Source: Streptomyces sp. NBC_01707 (lineage in GTDB: Bacteria; Actinomycetota; Actinomycetes; Streptomycetales; Streptomycetaceae). From it: a stretch of 64,000 nucleotides of DNA. Position numbers and translations under genes: made by a program. Below the pieces are notes generated by a model. The model was given only the letters and a program-made list of their open reading frames with translations, did no database searches and had not been told where the DNA came from. Below are positions 49,648 to 58,141 of the stretch, in pieces. Positions within the stretch are counted from its first letter, which is position 1, and the number at the start of each line of letters is the position of its first letter. The stretch is from positions 9,362,001 through 9,426,000 of the forward strand of contig NZ_CP109190.1 in assembly GCF_041438805.1 (NCBI RefSeq), read 5' to 3'.

Positions 49648-50094
49648 GTGGACAGCACTCAGGCAGGCAGGCAGGGCATCGCCCGACTGCTGGCAGTGTG
49701 CGCTGTGCTGCTCGGCCTGTTCTTCATGCACGGCGCACCGGCCACTGCCGCGGAGGGATGCCACGGCACCATGACCGCGAGCGCGGCCTCGCCGATGACC
49801 GGCGGCCACGACGCCACCATGATGACCACGGTCCACGCCCCCGCCTCGCACGGTCCCGGCCCTGCTGTCCGGGCCGCAGACGCATCGGGAATGCCCGGCG
49901 CTCTGTGCGTCTCGACCCCGGCCCACGAGCGGATTCCCCTGCCCGCGCCCGCCATGCTCGGCGTGGCAGGCGCAGCGGTGCTCGCTCTTTGGAGCCTGCT
50001 CCGACTGGGGGCAGCGTTCGGCGGGACGGGGCGGCGCGGACCACCGGAAGGTGGACGAGACCTCCTGCTGAAGGTGTGTACCGCGCGGACGTGA
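49648..50094 (+). CDS. DUF6153-like membrane/secreted Met-His-rich protein
   Basis: Predicted 148-residue envelope protein. An N-terminal signal or anchor helix (IARLLAVCAVLLGLFFMHGA) is followed by a Met/His/Thr-rich outer segment (MTGGHDATMMTTVHAPASHG) with two cysteines (EGCHG and ALCVS). A second hydrophobic helix, PAPAMLGVAGAAVLALWSLL, and a basic cytosolic tail end the chain. This layout matches DUF6153 proteins. Met and His spacing in the outer loop suggests copper binding. GTG 49648 has AAGGAG eight bases upstream. It is first in the CsoR-box operon, ahead of the lipoprotein and permease genes. Confidence 0.72.
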   Translation: MDSTQAGRQGIARLLAVCAVLLGLFFMHGAPATAAEGCHGTMTASAASPMTGGHDATMMTTVHAPASHGPGPAVRAADASGMPGALCVSTPAHERIPLPAPAMLGVAGAAVLALWSLLRLGAAFGGTGRRGPPEGGRDLLLKVCTART

Positions 50095-50198
50095 CAGGTG
50101 CGCGCCGGATCCCGGCCACAGGCCGGGACCGGCACCGTGCCCTGCTCGTTTCCGCGCATCACCGGTGTGGTGCGCCCACCCGGAAAGACCCCACTTCG

Positions 50199-51122
50199 AT
50201 GATCACCTCGTCCCGTTTCACCGCGCGCCGCCGGGGCCTCGCAGCGGCGTGTGTCGCAGCCGCTCTCGCACTGACGTCGGCCGCCTGCGGTTCCCCCGGT
50301 AACTCCTCGTCCATGCCCGGCATGGACCACGGCGCCGTGTCCTCCGCGTCTTCCTCGCCCGGCGCGTCGCCGACGACGGGTGGCATGCCCGGCATGGACA
50401 TGGCCTCCGGCAACGGCCTGTCCGACACCCAGTGCGGCTACCGTCTCACCTCCAAGGACGCGACCCTGCCGTCCGGCAAGCGGACCGCCTACCGGTTCAC
50501 GATCACAGGCCCGGACGGCAAGCCGGTCACCGACTTCGCCCTCGACCAGACCAAGCGGATGCACTTCTACGCCATCCGCTCCGACCTGACCGGTTTCCAG
50601 CACATCCACCCCACCCGGGCGGCTGACGACACCTGGAGTGCGGACCTGGCTTCCCTCGCCCCCGGCTCCTGGCGCATGTTCGCCTCCTTCACCCCGGATG
50701 CCGGCTCCGGCAAGGGCAAGGACTTCGTGCTGTCGCGCACTCTCACCGTGCCCGGCAACGCTACAAAGACCCCACTGTCCGCGCCGACCACCACCACCGA
50801 GGTCGACGGGTACACCATCACGGTCGAGGGAGAGCCCATGGCAGGGATGGCGCACCCGCTGACCGTCTCCGTCTCCAAGGGCGGCAAGCCCGTCACCGAT
50901 CTGCAGCCCTATCTGGACACCTACGCCCACCTGACCGCCTTCCACGAAGGGGACGCCGCGTTCGCCCACCTCCACCCGACCACCAAGGTGACCGGCGATC
51001 ACGGCGGCCCGGACCTGAACTTCCACGCCGAACTGCCCACCTCCGGCAACTGGCGGCTGTTCCTGCAGTTCCGGACCGGCGGCACGCTCCACACCGCTGC
51101 CCTGACCCTGCGCGTCGGCTGA
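50199..51122 (+). CDS. Met-rich lipoprotein, probable copper-binding
   Basis: Predicted 307-residue lipoprotein. The signal peptide ends in a lipobox-like LTSAAC (Cys 30). Next comes a low-complexity Ser/Gly/Pro segment with MPGMDHG and MPGMDMASG motifs (about residues 38-70), the Met/His pattern seen in extracytoplasmic copper proteins. Two beta-sandwich-like halves follow (RTAYRFTITGPDGKPVTDFA, then YTITVEGEPMAGMAHPLTVS). Both contain similar HIHPT / HLHPT sites (FQHIHPTRAADDTW and FAHLHPTTKVTGDHG), a probable internal duplication. It lies 104 bases after the DUF6153 gene. A periplasm-side copper carrier for the downstream permease is inferred. Confidence 0.75.
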   Translation: MITSSRFTARRRGLAAACVAAALALTSAACGSPGNSSSMPGMDHGAVSSASSSPGASPTTGGMPGMDMASGNGLSDTQCGYRLTSKDATLPSGKRTAYRFTITGPDGKPVTDFALDQTKRMHFYAIRSDLTGFQHIHPTRAADDTWSADLASLAPGSWRMFASFTPDAGSGKGKDFVLSRTLTVPGNATKTPLSAPTTTTEVDGYTITVEGEPMAGMAHPLTVSVSKGGKPVTDLQPYLDTYAHLTAFHEGDAAFAHLHPTTKVTGDHGGPDLNFHAELPTSGNWRLFLQFRTGGTLHTAALTLRVG

Positions 51123-51240
51123 CCCCTGGCGGGGCGCCGCCTCATGCGGCGGCGTCCCGTACCCCGGCCCGGCGAACCCACCTCTCAATGGGGGCGTGTC
51201 CGCCGGCCGTACGCCGCGCCGTGCAAGGAAGGCTGCACAG

Positions 51241-52446
51241 ATGCACGCCGTACTGCACGCACTGTCGATCACCGGATCCATGACCTGGGAAATCACCTGG
51301 GCCCTGATCCTGGGCTTCGCCCTGTCCGCCGTCGTCCAGGCCGTGGTCCGCAAGTCCACCATCGTCTCCCTGCTCGGCGACGACCGTCCCCGCACCCTTG
51401 CCGTCGCCGCGGGCCTGGGCGTGGCGTCCTCGTCCTGTTCCTACGCCGCGGTGGCGCTGGCCCGCTCCCTGTTCCGCAAGGGTGCGAACTTCACCGCCGC
51501 GATGGCCTTCGAGATCGCTTCCACCAACCTCGTCGTCGAGCTCGGCGTCATCCTCGCGCTGCTGATGGGCTGGCAGTTCACCGCCGCCGAATTCGTCGGC
51601 GGCCCCATCATGATCGTCGTACTGGCTGTCCTGTTCCGCCTGTCCTTGCGTGAAAAGCTCCTGCGCCAGGCCCGCGAGCAGGCGGAACGGGGGCTTTCCG
51701 GGTCGATGGAGGGCCATGCCGCGATGGACATGTCCGTCCAGCGCGAAGGCTCCTTCACCCGGCGCCTGTTCTCCCGCGAAGGCTTCACCGCCACCAGCCA
51801 CGTGTTCGTCATGGAGTGGGCGGCCATCCTGCGCGACCTGGTCGTCGGCCTGCTCATCGCCGGCGCCATCGCCGCCTGGGTGCCGGACTCGTTCTGGCGC
51901 ACCTTCTTCTTCGACGGCCACCCGCTCGCCGCCAAGTTGTGGGGGCCCGTCGTCGGCCCGCTGGTGGCGATCGCCTCGTTCGTGTGTTCCATCGGCAACG
52001 TGCCGCTGGCGGTGGTGCTGTGGAAGGGCGGCATCAGCTTCGGCGGCGTGGTGGCGTTCATCTTCGCCGATCTGCTGATCCTGCCGATCCTCAACATCTA
52101 CCGGAAGTACTACGGAGCCAAGACGACCGCCTTCCTCCTCGGCACCTTCTACCTCGCGATGGTCGTCGCCGGGTACGTCGTCGAGTTCGCCTTCGGCGGC
52201 CTCGGCCTGATCCCCGACCAGGCCCGGGCGAAGGTCCCCATGGAAGGCATCAGTTGGAACTACACCACCTGGCTCAACATCGCCTTCCTCGTCCTCGCCG
52301 GCATGCTCCTGGTGCGCTTCTGGCGAACCGGCGGCCTGTCCATGCTGCGCAAGATGGGCGGCTCACCCGGCACCGGCCATGACCACGCCGACCACATGCA
52401 GCACGGGCACCGTGCCGGGGACATCCACGGCGGACACACCCAGTGA
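51241..52446 (+). CDS. COG0701-type permease with His-rich tail
   Basis: Predicted 401-residue permease with about eight helices, of the UPF0718/DUF318 group that includes the ArsP exporter. Two similar halves each hold a conserved cysteine in a Ser/Gly context: GVASSSCSYAAVALARSLFR (about residue 66) and SFVCSIGNVPLAVVLWKGGI (about 250). The cytosolic tail GHDHADHMQHGHRAGDIHGG is strongly His-rich and the loop before helix 5 holds MEGHAAMDM. A metal substrate is therefore likely. ATG 51241 has GGAAGG eight bases upstream. It is the last gene of the operon behind the CsoR box, which points to copper. Confidence 0.8.
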   Translation: MHAVLHALSITGSMTWEITWALILGFALSAVVQAVVRKSTIVSLLGDDRPRTLAVAAGLGVASSSCSYAAVALARSLFRKGANFTAAMAFEIASTNLVVELGVILALLMGWQFTAAEFVGGPIMIVVLAVLFRLSLREKLLRQAREQAERGLSGSMEGHAAMDMSVQREGSFTRRLFSREGFTATSHVFVMEWAAILRDLVVGLLIAGAIAAWVPDSFWRTFFFDGHPLAAKLWGPVVGPLVAIASFVCSIGNVPLAVVLWKGGISFGGVVAFIFADLLILPILNIYRKYYGAKTTAFLLGTFYLAMVVAGYVVEFAFGGLGLIPDQARAKVPMEGISWNYTTWLNIAFLVLAGMLLVRFWRTGGLSMLRKMGGSPGTGHDHADHMQHGHRAGDIHGGHTQ

Positions 52447-53069
52447 GAAGGCGGCCCTCCACCCGCGAGTGAAGGGTTCGTCCCGCACCCGGGCCGACCC
52501 GGGAGCACCCCGGACATGCTCGAGTACCTCCGTGACAGCCACCTTGCCGCGCGTCCTGCCGAGCCCGGACGGCAAAATCGTCCCGTCACCCGATCCGAGC
52601 GGCAACGGAGGCTCCATGCCGCCCAGCCGGTCCGCCCAGCTGTACAACTCGAGGTCACTGAAGGGGACCTCATATGCCTCGGCGATCAAGATCCGGGTGT
52701 CGCATCTGGTTGCTCGATGTCTGGATGCTCGATCCCGCTCGTAGCACGCGGCCGGCCTGCTCCCACGCGTTCGTCGACGGCCCGTGCCACCGTCGCGCGG
52801 GGCCGCGCGTGGGCTGCCCGTGCCAGGTCCGGATAGGCTGTGTGACCGGAGTTGTTCTCGGCCGCGCGGCATCGGCCAGGTCGGGTTCGGGCACAGAGCG
52901 AGACTCTGAGCGCCACGATGTGATCTCCGGGCCGTGTGTAGTATCAGAGCACTGGAAGTAAAAACGTGTGTTCACTGCTGGGTATCGACGCCGGTTGATG
53001 AAGTAGGGGCCACACGCGTATACGCGGTATCGGACGATCCGCCACTTCTTCACATCGAAGGAGTGCGCA
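52447..53069. other. gap with possible minus-strand ORF and an operator
   Basis: A minus-strand frame (52872 down to 52363) contains a natural-looking part (ILIAEAYEVPFSDLELYSWA then DRLGGMEPPLPLGSGDG) but overlaps the permease gene end and has no clear start; it may be a remnant. The right end holds the palindrome at 53015-53026. Confidence 0.35.
53015..53026. promoter_or_regulatory. palindrome upstream of MFS exporter
   Basis: CGCGTATACGCG, a perfect 12-base palindrome 44 bases before the MFS start; possible repressor site, although no regulator gene is adjacent. Confidence 0.45.
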
Positions 53070-54572
53070 GTGAATGTCCGTCGTAATGGAGCTGCCGAGA
53101 ATATCGGCGCCCCGGCTGCTTTTGGTTCGCCGCGTTCCCTCCGTGAAGTAGGGGTAGCCCTGGCAGGGCTGTCGACGGTGTTTCTGTTCGAGATGCTGGA
53201 CAACTCGATCCTCAACGTCGCCCTGCCGACCATCGGCCGCGAGCTGTCGACGTCGACGACTGTGCTGCAGTGGGTCACGGGCGTGTATGCCGTCGTGTTC
53301 GGCGGGCTGATGCTGGCCCTTGCCGCGCTGGCTGACCGAGTTGGCCGCCGCAAGGTCATGCTGGTCGGGCTGGTGCTGCTGGGTGTGGCAAGTCTGGCAA
53401 CCGCGTTCGTCACCACGGTGGAGCAGCTCATCGCGATCCGCGCGGCGATGGGCGTCGCGGCGGCGATGACGACGCCGGGCTCGCTCGCGTTGGCGTTCCG
53501 TCTGTTCGACGATGACGGGCTCCGCGTCCGTGCGACGACACTGATCTCGACCGTGGGCCTGGTCGGGCTCGGCATCGGGCCCACGGCAGGTGGCTTCGTG
53601 CTCGCGTTCGCTCCGTGGCAGGTGCTGCTGCTGGTGAACGTGCCGATCGCCGCACTCGCGTTCGTCGGCATCCGGCGCGGCATCCCCGCTGACAAGCCGG
53701 ACGAGCTGCACCGCGACCCGATCGATGGCGCAGGTGCCTTGCTCGGCACGGCCACGATCGTGCTCGCGCTGGTTGCACCGACGCTGTTCGTCCACGCGGG
53801 CACCGCAGCGCCTCTCCCGTGGCTGGCCACGGCAGCGGCCATCGTGATGGCAGTGCTGTTCGTCGTACGCGAGCGTTCTGCCCGCCATCCGTTGCTCGAT
53901 CTCGAACTCGTCACTCGCCCACTCGTGTCGAGCGGCTTGGCGTTCAAGGCCGCCGCAGGCCTTGCGACTGCCGGCCTCGGCTACCTCGTGACCCTGCAGC
54001 TCCAGTTCGATTGGGGCTGGACCCCCGCCGAAGCGGCCATGGGAATGTTGCCGCAGGTCGTCGTGCTCATCCCCGGCGGTGCTCTCATCGGTCCGCTGGT
54101 CATGCGCGTCGGCCTCGACAAGGCAGCCTGGCTCAGCGCTTGTGCTGTCGTGTGCGGCCTCGCCGTCTACGGGCTGCTGGGCCGCTTCGGGTACGTGTGG
54201 GTCGCCCTCGCGCTCGTGCTTGTCGCCGCCGGCATGCGCGTCGTAGGTGTCGTCGCAGGGACCAACGTGATGCGTGGCCTCCCTGCCGACCGCACCACCA
54301 TCGGCGCGGCGCTGGTGGACACCGCCGGCGAGGTCACCACCGGAATCGGCATCGCCGTCAGCGGGACCGTCCTCGCAGCGTTCTTCACCGGCGATCTCGC
54401 CACATCGAGCTGGAGCACTCACCAGACCACGGAATTCCGCGAGGCGATCACCTGGGCCGGCCTCGCACTCACGGTCTTGGCTGCGGCGATGGTGGGATGG
54501 GGCATCCTCCGTGCCCGTCGCGTCGCGGACAGCACGCTGCGATCGCCCGCGGCCGATGCGGACGTCGAGTAG
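53070..54572 (+). CDS. DHA2-family MFS multidrug exporter (EmrB/QacA type)
   Basis: Predicted 500-residue transporter with about 14 helices. Helix 1 includes LFEMLDNSILNVALPTIGRE (acidic residue typical of drug/H+ antiporters). Motif A is ALAALADRVGRRKVMLVGLV. Motif C-like GLVGLGIGPTAGGFVLAF in helix 5 marks antiporters. Late helices include ALVDTAGEVTTGIGIAVSGT. GTG 53070 is set by GAAGGAG six bases upstream. Its substrate is unknown; the palindrome at 53015 suggests it is induced. It stands alone. Confidence 0.9.
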   Translation: MNVRRNGAAENIGAPAAFGSPRSLREVGVALAGLSTVFLFEMLDNSILNVALPTIGRELSTSTTVLQWVTGVYAVVFGGLMLALAALADRVGRRKVMLVGLVLLGVASLATAFVTTVEQLIAIRAAMGVAAAMTTPGSLALAFRLFDDDGLRVRATTLISTVGLVGLGIGPTAGGFVLAFAPWQVLLLVNVPIAALAFVGIRRGIPADKPDELHRDPIDGAGALLGTATIVLALVAPTLFVHAGTAAPLPWLATAAAIVMAVLFVVRERSARHPLLDLELVTRPLVSSGLAFKAAAGLATAGLGYLVTLQLQFDWGWTPAEAAMGMLPQVVVLIPGGALIGPLVMRVGLDKAAWLSACAVVCGLAVYGLLGRFGYVWVALALVLVAAGMRVVGVVAGTNVMRGLPADRTTIGAALVDTAGEVTTGIGIAVSGTVLAAFFTGDLATSSWSTHQTTEFREAITWAGLALTVLAAAMVGWGILRARRVADSTLRSPAADADVE

Positions 54573-54708
54573 GCACAAGGTACTGTCGCTGACCTGGGAG
54601 ATCGGGCCTGCGTGCCCATGCGCCCTCGGGCGGGCTGCGGGAAACCTCGCGGGGTTCCGGTGCCTGGAGGACGCAGGCCTGCGGCTCTGTCGTTGTTAGG
54701 CTCGCGGG

Positions 54709-55305
54709 ATGGCGGCACCGAGTGCGGACGATATCCGTGAGTTGCATGAGAAGTATGCGCCTTCATCTGAGGCATTTGATCTTGTCTTCACGCATTGCGA
54801 GATTGTGTGGACTATCGCTGAGCAACTGATTGCGGTGTCGGACTGCGGTGTTGATGCTGATCTCGTTCGGGCCGGCTGCCTCCTCCATGACATCGGCGTC
54901 TATCGCCTCTACGACCGGGACGGGGTGTTGGACCAGCAGAACTATGTGCGACACGGCGTGCTGGGCCACGAGATCCTCGTGGACGAGGGCTTTCCGGAGG
55001 AGCTGGGCCGATTCTGCTCGTGCCACACAGGAGTAGCGCTGACGAAGCAAGACGTGGAGCGTCAGCGCCTTCCGCTGCCGCCGGCCGACTACCTCGCCGC
55101 GACTGCCGAGGAGCGGCTGGTGATGTACGCCGACAAATTCCACACCAAGACCACGCCGCCGAAGTTCGTCACCGCAGACTCCTACGCCACATACATCAGC
55201 CGCTTCGGTGACGACAAGGTGGCCGCCTTCCAGGCCCTGCGCAACACATTCGGAGCCCCTGACCTGGCTGAACTGGCGGCTGCGCACCAGCACGCCCTTG
55301 CCTGA
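54709..55305 (+). CDS. HD-domain phosphohydrolase
   Basis: Predicted 198-residue cytosolic HD-superfamily protein. Metal motifs: first His in LVFTHCEIVWTIAEQLIAV (about residue 28), HD doublet in AGCLLHDIGVYRLYDRDG (about 60), His in VRHGVLGHEILVDEGF (about 82-88), and CSCHTGVALT. The final Asp is in LVMYADKFHTKTTPPKF, a lysine-rich block shared with HD proteins acting on nucleotides. The first 80 codons use more A/T in the third position than neighbouring genes, a hint of different origin. No operon partner; the substrate is unknown. Confidence 0.8.
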   Translation: MAAPSADDIRELHEKYAPSSEAFDLVFTHCEIVWTIAEQLIAVSDCGVDADLVRAGCLLHDIGVYRLYDRDGVLDQQNYVRHGVLGHEILVDEGFPEELGRFCSCHTGVALTKQDVERQRLPLPPADYLAATAEERLVMYADKFHTKTTPPKFVTADSYATYISRFGDDKVAAFQALRNTFGAPDLAELAAAHQHALA

Positions 55306-55334
55306 CGCGCCTGTGGTTTGTCCACGAGATCGAG

Positions 55335-55905
55335 TTATGGCTCAACTTCTTTACTCAGTCGCAGTATGTGTCGGCGGAAGTCACTTGGCAGCGGCGCGCT
55401 GATCGCCAGGTCTTCGTCGAGTTTGGTAGCCAGGTCCATGGCAAGGGACGGGACGTGGCAGGTGGCCCACTGCTTGGCGAGGGAGAGGAAGCCGTGCAAT
55501 GCGTCACGCCCGGAATTCAGAATTCCCACCAGGTCACGCACCGGGATCTCGATAGGACGCGCTGAAGGAGCCCTTGTTGCTTCTTCTCCGCCGTCGGCCC
55601 ACAGCCGGATGAGCTTGTCGGCATGCGCGATCCTCGGCGGGATCGTGGCCGAGCCACGGCGTTTCTCCAGTCAGGACGTCGAGCCACTCGCGCCAGTCCT
55701 CCAAGCCGCAAAAGCATCCCGGGCTCACTGTGACGCCGATGTCGGTGCGGCGGATGCGCAGACCGCCTGGCGCGATGATCTTCTCCGCCTCCAGCAGGCG
55801 ACGAACCTGTTCGCCTGTGTCTGTCACAGGACTGTCGTCGCCGGACGCATAGGAGTTGTATTCAGCCAGGGCCGCCAGTGCAGCACCGATTTCCGGCAGG
55901 GACAT
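55335..55905 (-). pseudogene. hypothetical protein gene with frameshift
   Basis: Two frames join into one natural protein. The first runs MSLPEIGAALAALAEYNSYA, VRRLLEAEKIIAPGGLRIRR, VSPGCFCGLEDWREWLDVLT to TPWLGHDP. From about 55640 the next frame continues PRIAHADKLIRLWADGGEEA, IPVRDLVGILNSGRDALHGF, ending SDFRRHILRLSKEVEP at 55335. A one-base change explains the break. The family is unknown to me, but the Cys-x-Cys and Trp-rich middle and regular helices suggest a real conserved gene. It ends next to the convergent HD gene. Confidence 0.6.
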
Positions 55906-56044
55906 GCGATGAGAGAGTGCCAGGAGACGATAGGGAGGCAGGTCAGCCGCCGGCCACAAGAGAGGCCAGTGGCGTCCACGGTTTCCAGTACGGCGTCCAC
56001 GATCAGCACTGTTCCGTGTCGCCTCGCACGGCCCAAGGTGCCGT

Positions 56045-56340
56045 TTTTTTCTGGCAGGGATCATGTCGCCAGGAGAACGTGCTTGCGGAGGAGGGCGTTC
56101 GACGACGCCGGAGTTCCAGGGGAGGGTGAGGCCGGCGATGACGGCGTCACGGTCGCGGTCCATGCCCGCTGCGAGAGTGTGGAGGCCGGGGCGATCGTCG
56201 TTGCGGACGCCATCGAGTCAGTCGGGCAGCCGCTGGCCTTGGCGCGCGGTGAGGAGGTGAGGATCTGAGCGAGCGAGCGGACGTGTGCGGTGAGGGCTTC
56301 CAGCTGGGAGCAGTGGGACCAGGACGGCCCTGCGACGGTG
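56045..56340 (-). pseudogene. ISL3-family transposase C-terminal remnant
   Basis: Minus-strand fragments in several frames match the end of ISL3 transposases: LEALTAHVRSLAQIL, RLPD then a stop, DDRPGLHTLAAGMDRDRDAV, IAGLTLPWNSGVVE, and after a short deletion NALLRKHVLLAT followed by a stop. The conserved block SGVVEGxVNxIKxxKRQM is what has been lost. It is an old, multiply damaged copy; no terminal repeats were found. Confidence 0.72.
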
Positions 56341-56424
56341 CGAGTGCCCTGCCTCGGTTACCCGGATCCGCATGTGGGTGGTGCGGGTAGGTCTGCGAGC
56401 GGGACTACGAGCCGATGACGGGGG

Positions 56425-56988
56425 TCATCTACGGGTGGCCTGTTGCGGAGGTGCCGGAATCGTGTCGGCGGTCAGAGCCCATCGTTCGTGGTCCTGCCAG
56501 GTCCCGTTGATGTACTGAAAGCCCGGTGAGTACCCCTCGCGACGGAAACCCAGGCGTTTGACCAGCTTCAGCGATGCTGTGTTCTCGGGCTGGATGTTCG
56601 CCTCGAGCCTGTGCAACCCGAGGTCCGTGAAGGCGAACTGCATGACGAGACGGAGGCCTTCGGACATGTAGCCGCGTCCGGTGGTGGACGCATAGGCGAC
56701 GTAGCCCAGCATGCCGCTCTGCATGGAGCCTCGCACGATGTTGTTGATATTGACGCCACCAACGATTGCACCGGTCTGCCGGAGGCAGATGACCAGTCCT
56801 TCGTGCGTGGGCTGGGCGATGCGGTCGAGGAAACCGTCGAACGCTTCCCGGGTGCTGTCACGTATAGGTATCCACGGGTGGTGGAGCTCGGCGCTGTCGT
56901 GCGTCAGCGTGGTGATCTCCTCGTAGTCGTTGCCGCAGACGTGGCGTATCGCGACGCGGTCTGTGCGGATGAGGTAGCGATTCGACAT
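56425..56988 (-). CDS. RimJ/RimL-type GNAT N-acetyltransferase
   Basis: Predicted 187-residue acetyltransferase: YLIRTDRVAIRHVCGNDYEE at the start, AIVGGVNINNIVRGSMQSGM (central strands), GYVAYASTTGRGYMSEGLRL with the acetyl-CoA loop (TTGRGYMSE, RxxGxM type), HRLEANIQPENTASLKLVKR and LGFRREGYSPGFQYINGTWQ. These are diagnostic for the RimJ/RimL-like group that acetylates protein N-termini or small amines. AGGA lies seven bases before ATG 56988. It is solitary; the substrate is unknown. Confidence 0.9.
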   Translation of the reverse strand: MSNRYLIRTDRVAIRHVCGNDYEEITTLTHDSAELHHPWIPIRDSTREAFDGFLDRIAQPTHEGLVICLRQTGAIVGGVNINNIVRGSMQSGMLGYVAYASTTGRGYMSEGLRLVMQFAFTDLGLHRLEANIQPENTASLKLVKRLGFRREGYSPGFQYINGTWQDHERWALTADTIPAPPQQATRR

Positions 56989-57590
56989 CCGCTGATCCTA
57001 GTCAGTTGGGCTGCTGACCTGCCCTCAACCGTCCGACGGGTGGTATCGGCGGAGTGGTCAGGGCGGAACCGGACCGGGCCGTGATCATGTCTTCCGTCAA
57101 CCCGACCAGAACGGCCAAGGGGCGCTGTCCCCGATCGAAGCCCGCATCCGTGGGGCACTCCATCGTCCTTACCCTCTTCGACCGTCCTGCAGGTCACCGG
57201 TTGGATGTTGCGCCGCCCTGACCGGCTCCGGGACGAAGAGCGCAAACGGCGCGCCGGAGGCCTTGCCCGTTGCCCTTGACTCGATGCCGCGAGTCGATTC
57301 GTCCGCGCTTTCGCCGAGATCCTCACCCCTCGCTCCTGCCGGTACCTCGACGGTGTGGAGCCCCCTCGCGCGCGGCCGGCTCGCCCGGCCCTTTGACCAG
57401 GCGAACACCTGAGAGCGCGGCCACCGATGGCTCCTACGCCGACATGCTCTACAAGGCCAACGCCGAACGCGACCGGGCCGTCAGCGGGAATGAAGCATGG
57501 CCCGCAGGTGCCATCGCTCAAATTGTGAGAGTTCTGCAGGAGCCCCCAGCGTGATCATGTTTCCGCAGGCGTACCCGCATGCGTGCGATC
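56989..57590. other. gap, possible remnants
   Basis: No supported gene. A + strand frame ending at 57554 has a natural C-terminus (SYADMLYKANAERDRAVSGN, then AGAIAQIVRVLQEPPA) without a start and may be the end of a lost gene. Confidence 0.35.
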
Positions 57591-57779
57591 ATGCGTTCGC
57601 TGACACGGCAGGGGGACGTGGATGCTGGTGTATGGGTGACGGTCTGTCTGCCGACCGAGGCCGCAGACGAGATCGATGGGGCGCTGGCAGAGGCTCTCAC
57701 ACCGTTCTACCCCGACACGGATGACAACTCCGTCGACCGCAGGATGCGCGCGCCAGGGTTTGCCGGATCGAAGTGGTGA
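57591..57779 (+). CDS. possible small protein, 62 aa
   Basis: The frame reads MRSLTRQGDVDAGVWVTVCL, PTEAADEIDGALAEALTPFY and a short acidic-then-basic end. The beta-strand then amphipathic helix pattern looks like the first part of a ferredoxin-like fold. The ribosome site is unconvincing and other in-frame starts exist (57579). It could also be the N-terminus of a truncated gene. No family recognised. Confidence 0.35.
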   Translation: MRSLTRQGDVDAGVWVTVCLPTEAADEIDGALAEALTPFYPDTDDNSVDRRMRAPGFAGSKW

Positions 57780-57840
57780 AAGCCGCCGTCCTGATCTCCT
57801 CGGGACGGCGCAATTCCGCCCCGCCGTGTGCATCACCGGT

Positions 57841-58092
57841 TCATTGCGCCGCCCCCACGCGGGCAGCGTACGGCAGGAGCGCCATCTCCCGGGCGTTCTT
57901 GATTGCTGCGGCGATCTGCCGTTGCTGCTGGGCGGTGACGCGAGTGATGCGGCGGCTGCGGATTTTCCCGCGGTCGGAGACGAACTTCCGCAGCAGGTCG
58001 GTGTCCTTGTAGTCGATGTACGTGATCCCGGCCCCGTCGAGTGGGTTGGGGCGGGACTTGAGCGGCTTGTGGGGGTAGTGACGGCGGGCCAT
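57841..58092 (-). CDS. rpsR: 30S ribosomal protein S18, zinc-free paralogue
   Basis: Predicted 83-residue ribosomal protein: [56 protein letters not shown] are invariant S18 blocks. It has no cysteine, so it is the C-minus form that needs no zinc. AAGGA precedes ATG 58092 by about seven bases. It is the last gene of the leftward unit rpmG-rpmE-cobW-rpsR downstream of a Zur-type box. Its expected role is to replace the zinc-binding S18 when zinc is scarce, freeing zinc. Confidence 0.95.
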   Translation of the reverse strand: MARRHYPHKPLKSRPNPLDGAGITYIDYKDTDLLRKFVSDRGKIRSRRITRVTAQQQRQIAAAIKNAREMALLPYAARVGAAQ

Positions 58093-58141
58093 GAGTGTTC
58101 CTTCGTCGGTTCGGATTCCGGCTTGGTGTCTGATGCCAGGG

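Noticed and set aside
52670..53947. 425-codon minus-strand frame opposite the DHA2 exporter
   Set aside because: Ser/Thr/Arg-rich shadow of a well-supported transporter.
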